Positions 63,423-64,000 of a DNA stretch of 64,000 bases are shown one piece after another (position 1 is the stretch's first letter; each line of letters begins with the position of its first letter). The stretch lies in assembly GCA_011033025.1 (NCBI GenBank), contig WFMF01000089.1:372001-436000 (forward strand), read 5' to 3'. Origin of the DNA: Beroe forskalii. Its lineage: Eukaryota; Ctenophora; Nuda; Beroida; Beroidae. Position numbers and translations under genes: made by a program. The notes under the pieces are model-generated. The model made no database searches, was not told the DNA's origin, and worked only from the letters and a program-made list of their open reading frames with translations.

Positions 63423-64000
63423 TTAATGACCATTGTCCCTAATTCTACAGAGGTCTTGAAAGATCACTGACTCCCGAATCCATACAGGTCCACATCAGAT
63501 ATTTTGAGTCTTTAATCTTTATCTAAGCCTACTTTATAATGGGGCGCTGCTCTTTTTTTCAAATTACGTCTCTTATATTTCCGGGGTCGCCGCGCCACTT
63601 ATGTCTAGAAAGACACATGCACATTGTAACATGATACAATCTCCTTCTAGACATTCTACCAATACATAATGTATTTTATTGACCACCAATACATAATATA
63701 TGATTCTATTTTATCGCATTTTTGATGGTTCGATGCACTTTCAAATACCATGAAAAATGTGCATTTTCCCTTCCCAATTGTCTTTTTGTTTGACAAAGAG
63801 AAATTGTCGAGGGTTTGTTGAGATTCTGGTTGCGGAAGGGATATGTGAAAATTTCTATTACGATTTATTCCTCCGATGCTTAAAATTTTAACTCGTTTTT
63901 TAAACCGACAAACCTGGAGATTTTACTTGAAAATCATCTTCAAATTCGGATCCAGTGTCTTCACACCGCCTCATTATATGAGCTCACTTTTTGAGCTTCT
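63423..64000. other. Right edge, nothing recognised
   Basis: AT-rich. TCTAGA(A/C)ATT-type words and an AATACATAAT direct repeat near 63660-63700, no frame of note. Confidence 0.4.

Overview
The window is AT-rich nuclear DNA from an animal. Genes are split by many short to medium introns with GT-AG boundaries, there are non-autonomous DNA transposons with clear target-site duplications, and minisatellites are abundant. I cannot name the species. The two copies described below differ by about 4% in coding sequence, which is typical of a highly heterozygous marine invertebrate.

Layout. 1-10.9 kb is intergenic or far-upstream DNA with minisatellites, a perfect 24-bp hairpin and a CACGTG cluster. 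10,930-17,402 (+) holds the one gene I can read end to end: 13 exons joining to 1,620 nt (539 aa plus stop). It encodes a tetratricopeptide protein whose N-terminal helix, first repeat and central repeats line up with the IFIT (interferon-induced protein with tetratricopeptide repeats) family. From 13,047 the sequence repeats: copy A (13,047-26,957) is followed by exactly 100 N (26,958-27,057), then copy B (27,058 to about 43,640). Copy B begins inside exon 3, so it lacks exons 1-2. Copy A's last few hundred bases are low-quality sequence whose counterpart sits near 43,190-43,640. That is an overlap of one contig's end with the next contig's start, so A and B are most simply two haplotypes left in tandem by the scaffolder rather than two genes.

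Comparing A with B gives a natural experiment. About 60 coding differences include only one amino-acid change. Presence/absence insertions include a hAT-like MITE (A), a TAA-flanked Harbinger-like MITE (B), a TA-flanked MITE (B), an ACTAGC...ATAGAT element (A) and a multi-hairpin element (B). A 29-bp VNTR has about 90 units in A and 52 in B, and splice-junction minisatellites vary in copy number. Downstream of the IFIT-like gene a GC-richer block carries a possible first exon (ATG GTG then GTGAGT) in both copies.

43.6-64 kb is single-copy and gene-poor. It holds two tiny candidate exons near 49.7-49.9 kb, a 990-bp TTAA-flanked MITE at 62.4-63.4 kb, and most copies of an unexplained dispersed 40-45 bp repeat. 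That repeat starts with TGACGTCATTATCA and ends near GTTGATGACG, and occurs more than 20 times across the window.
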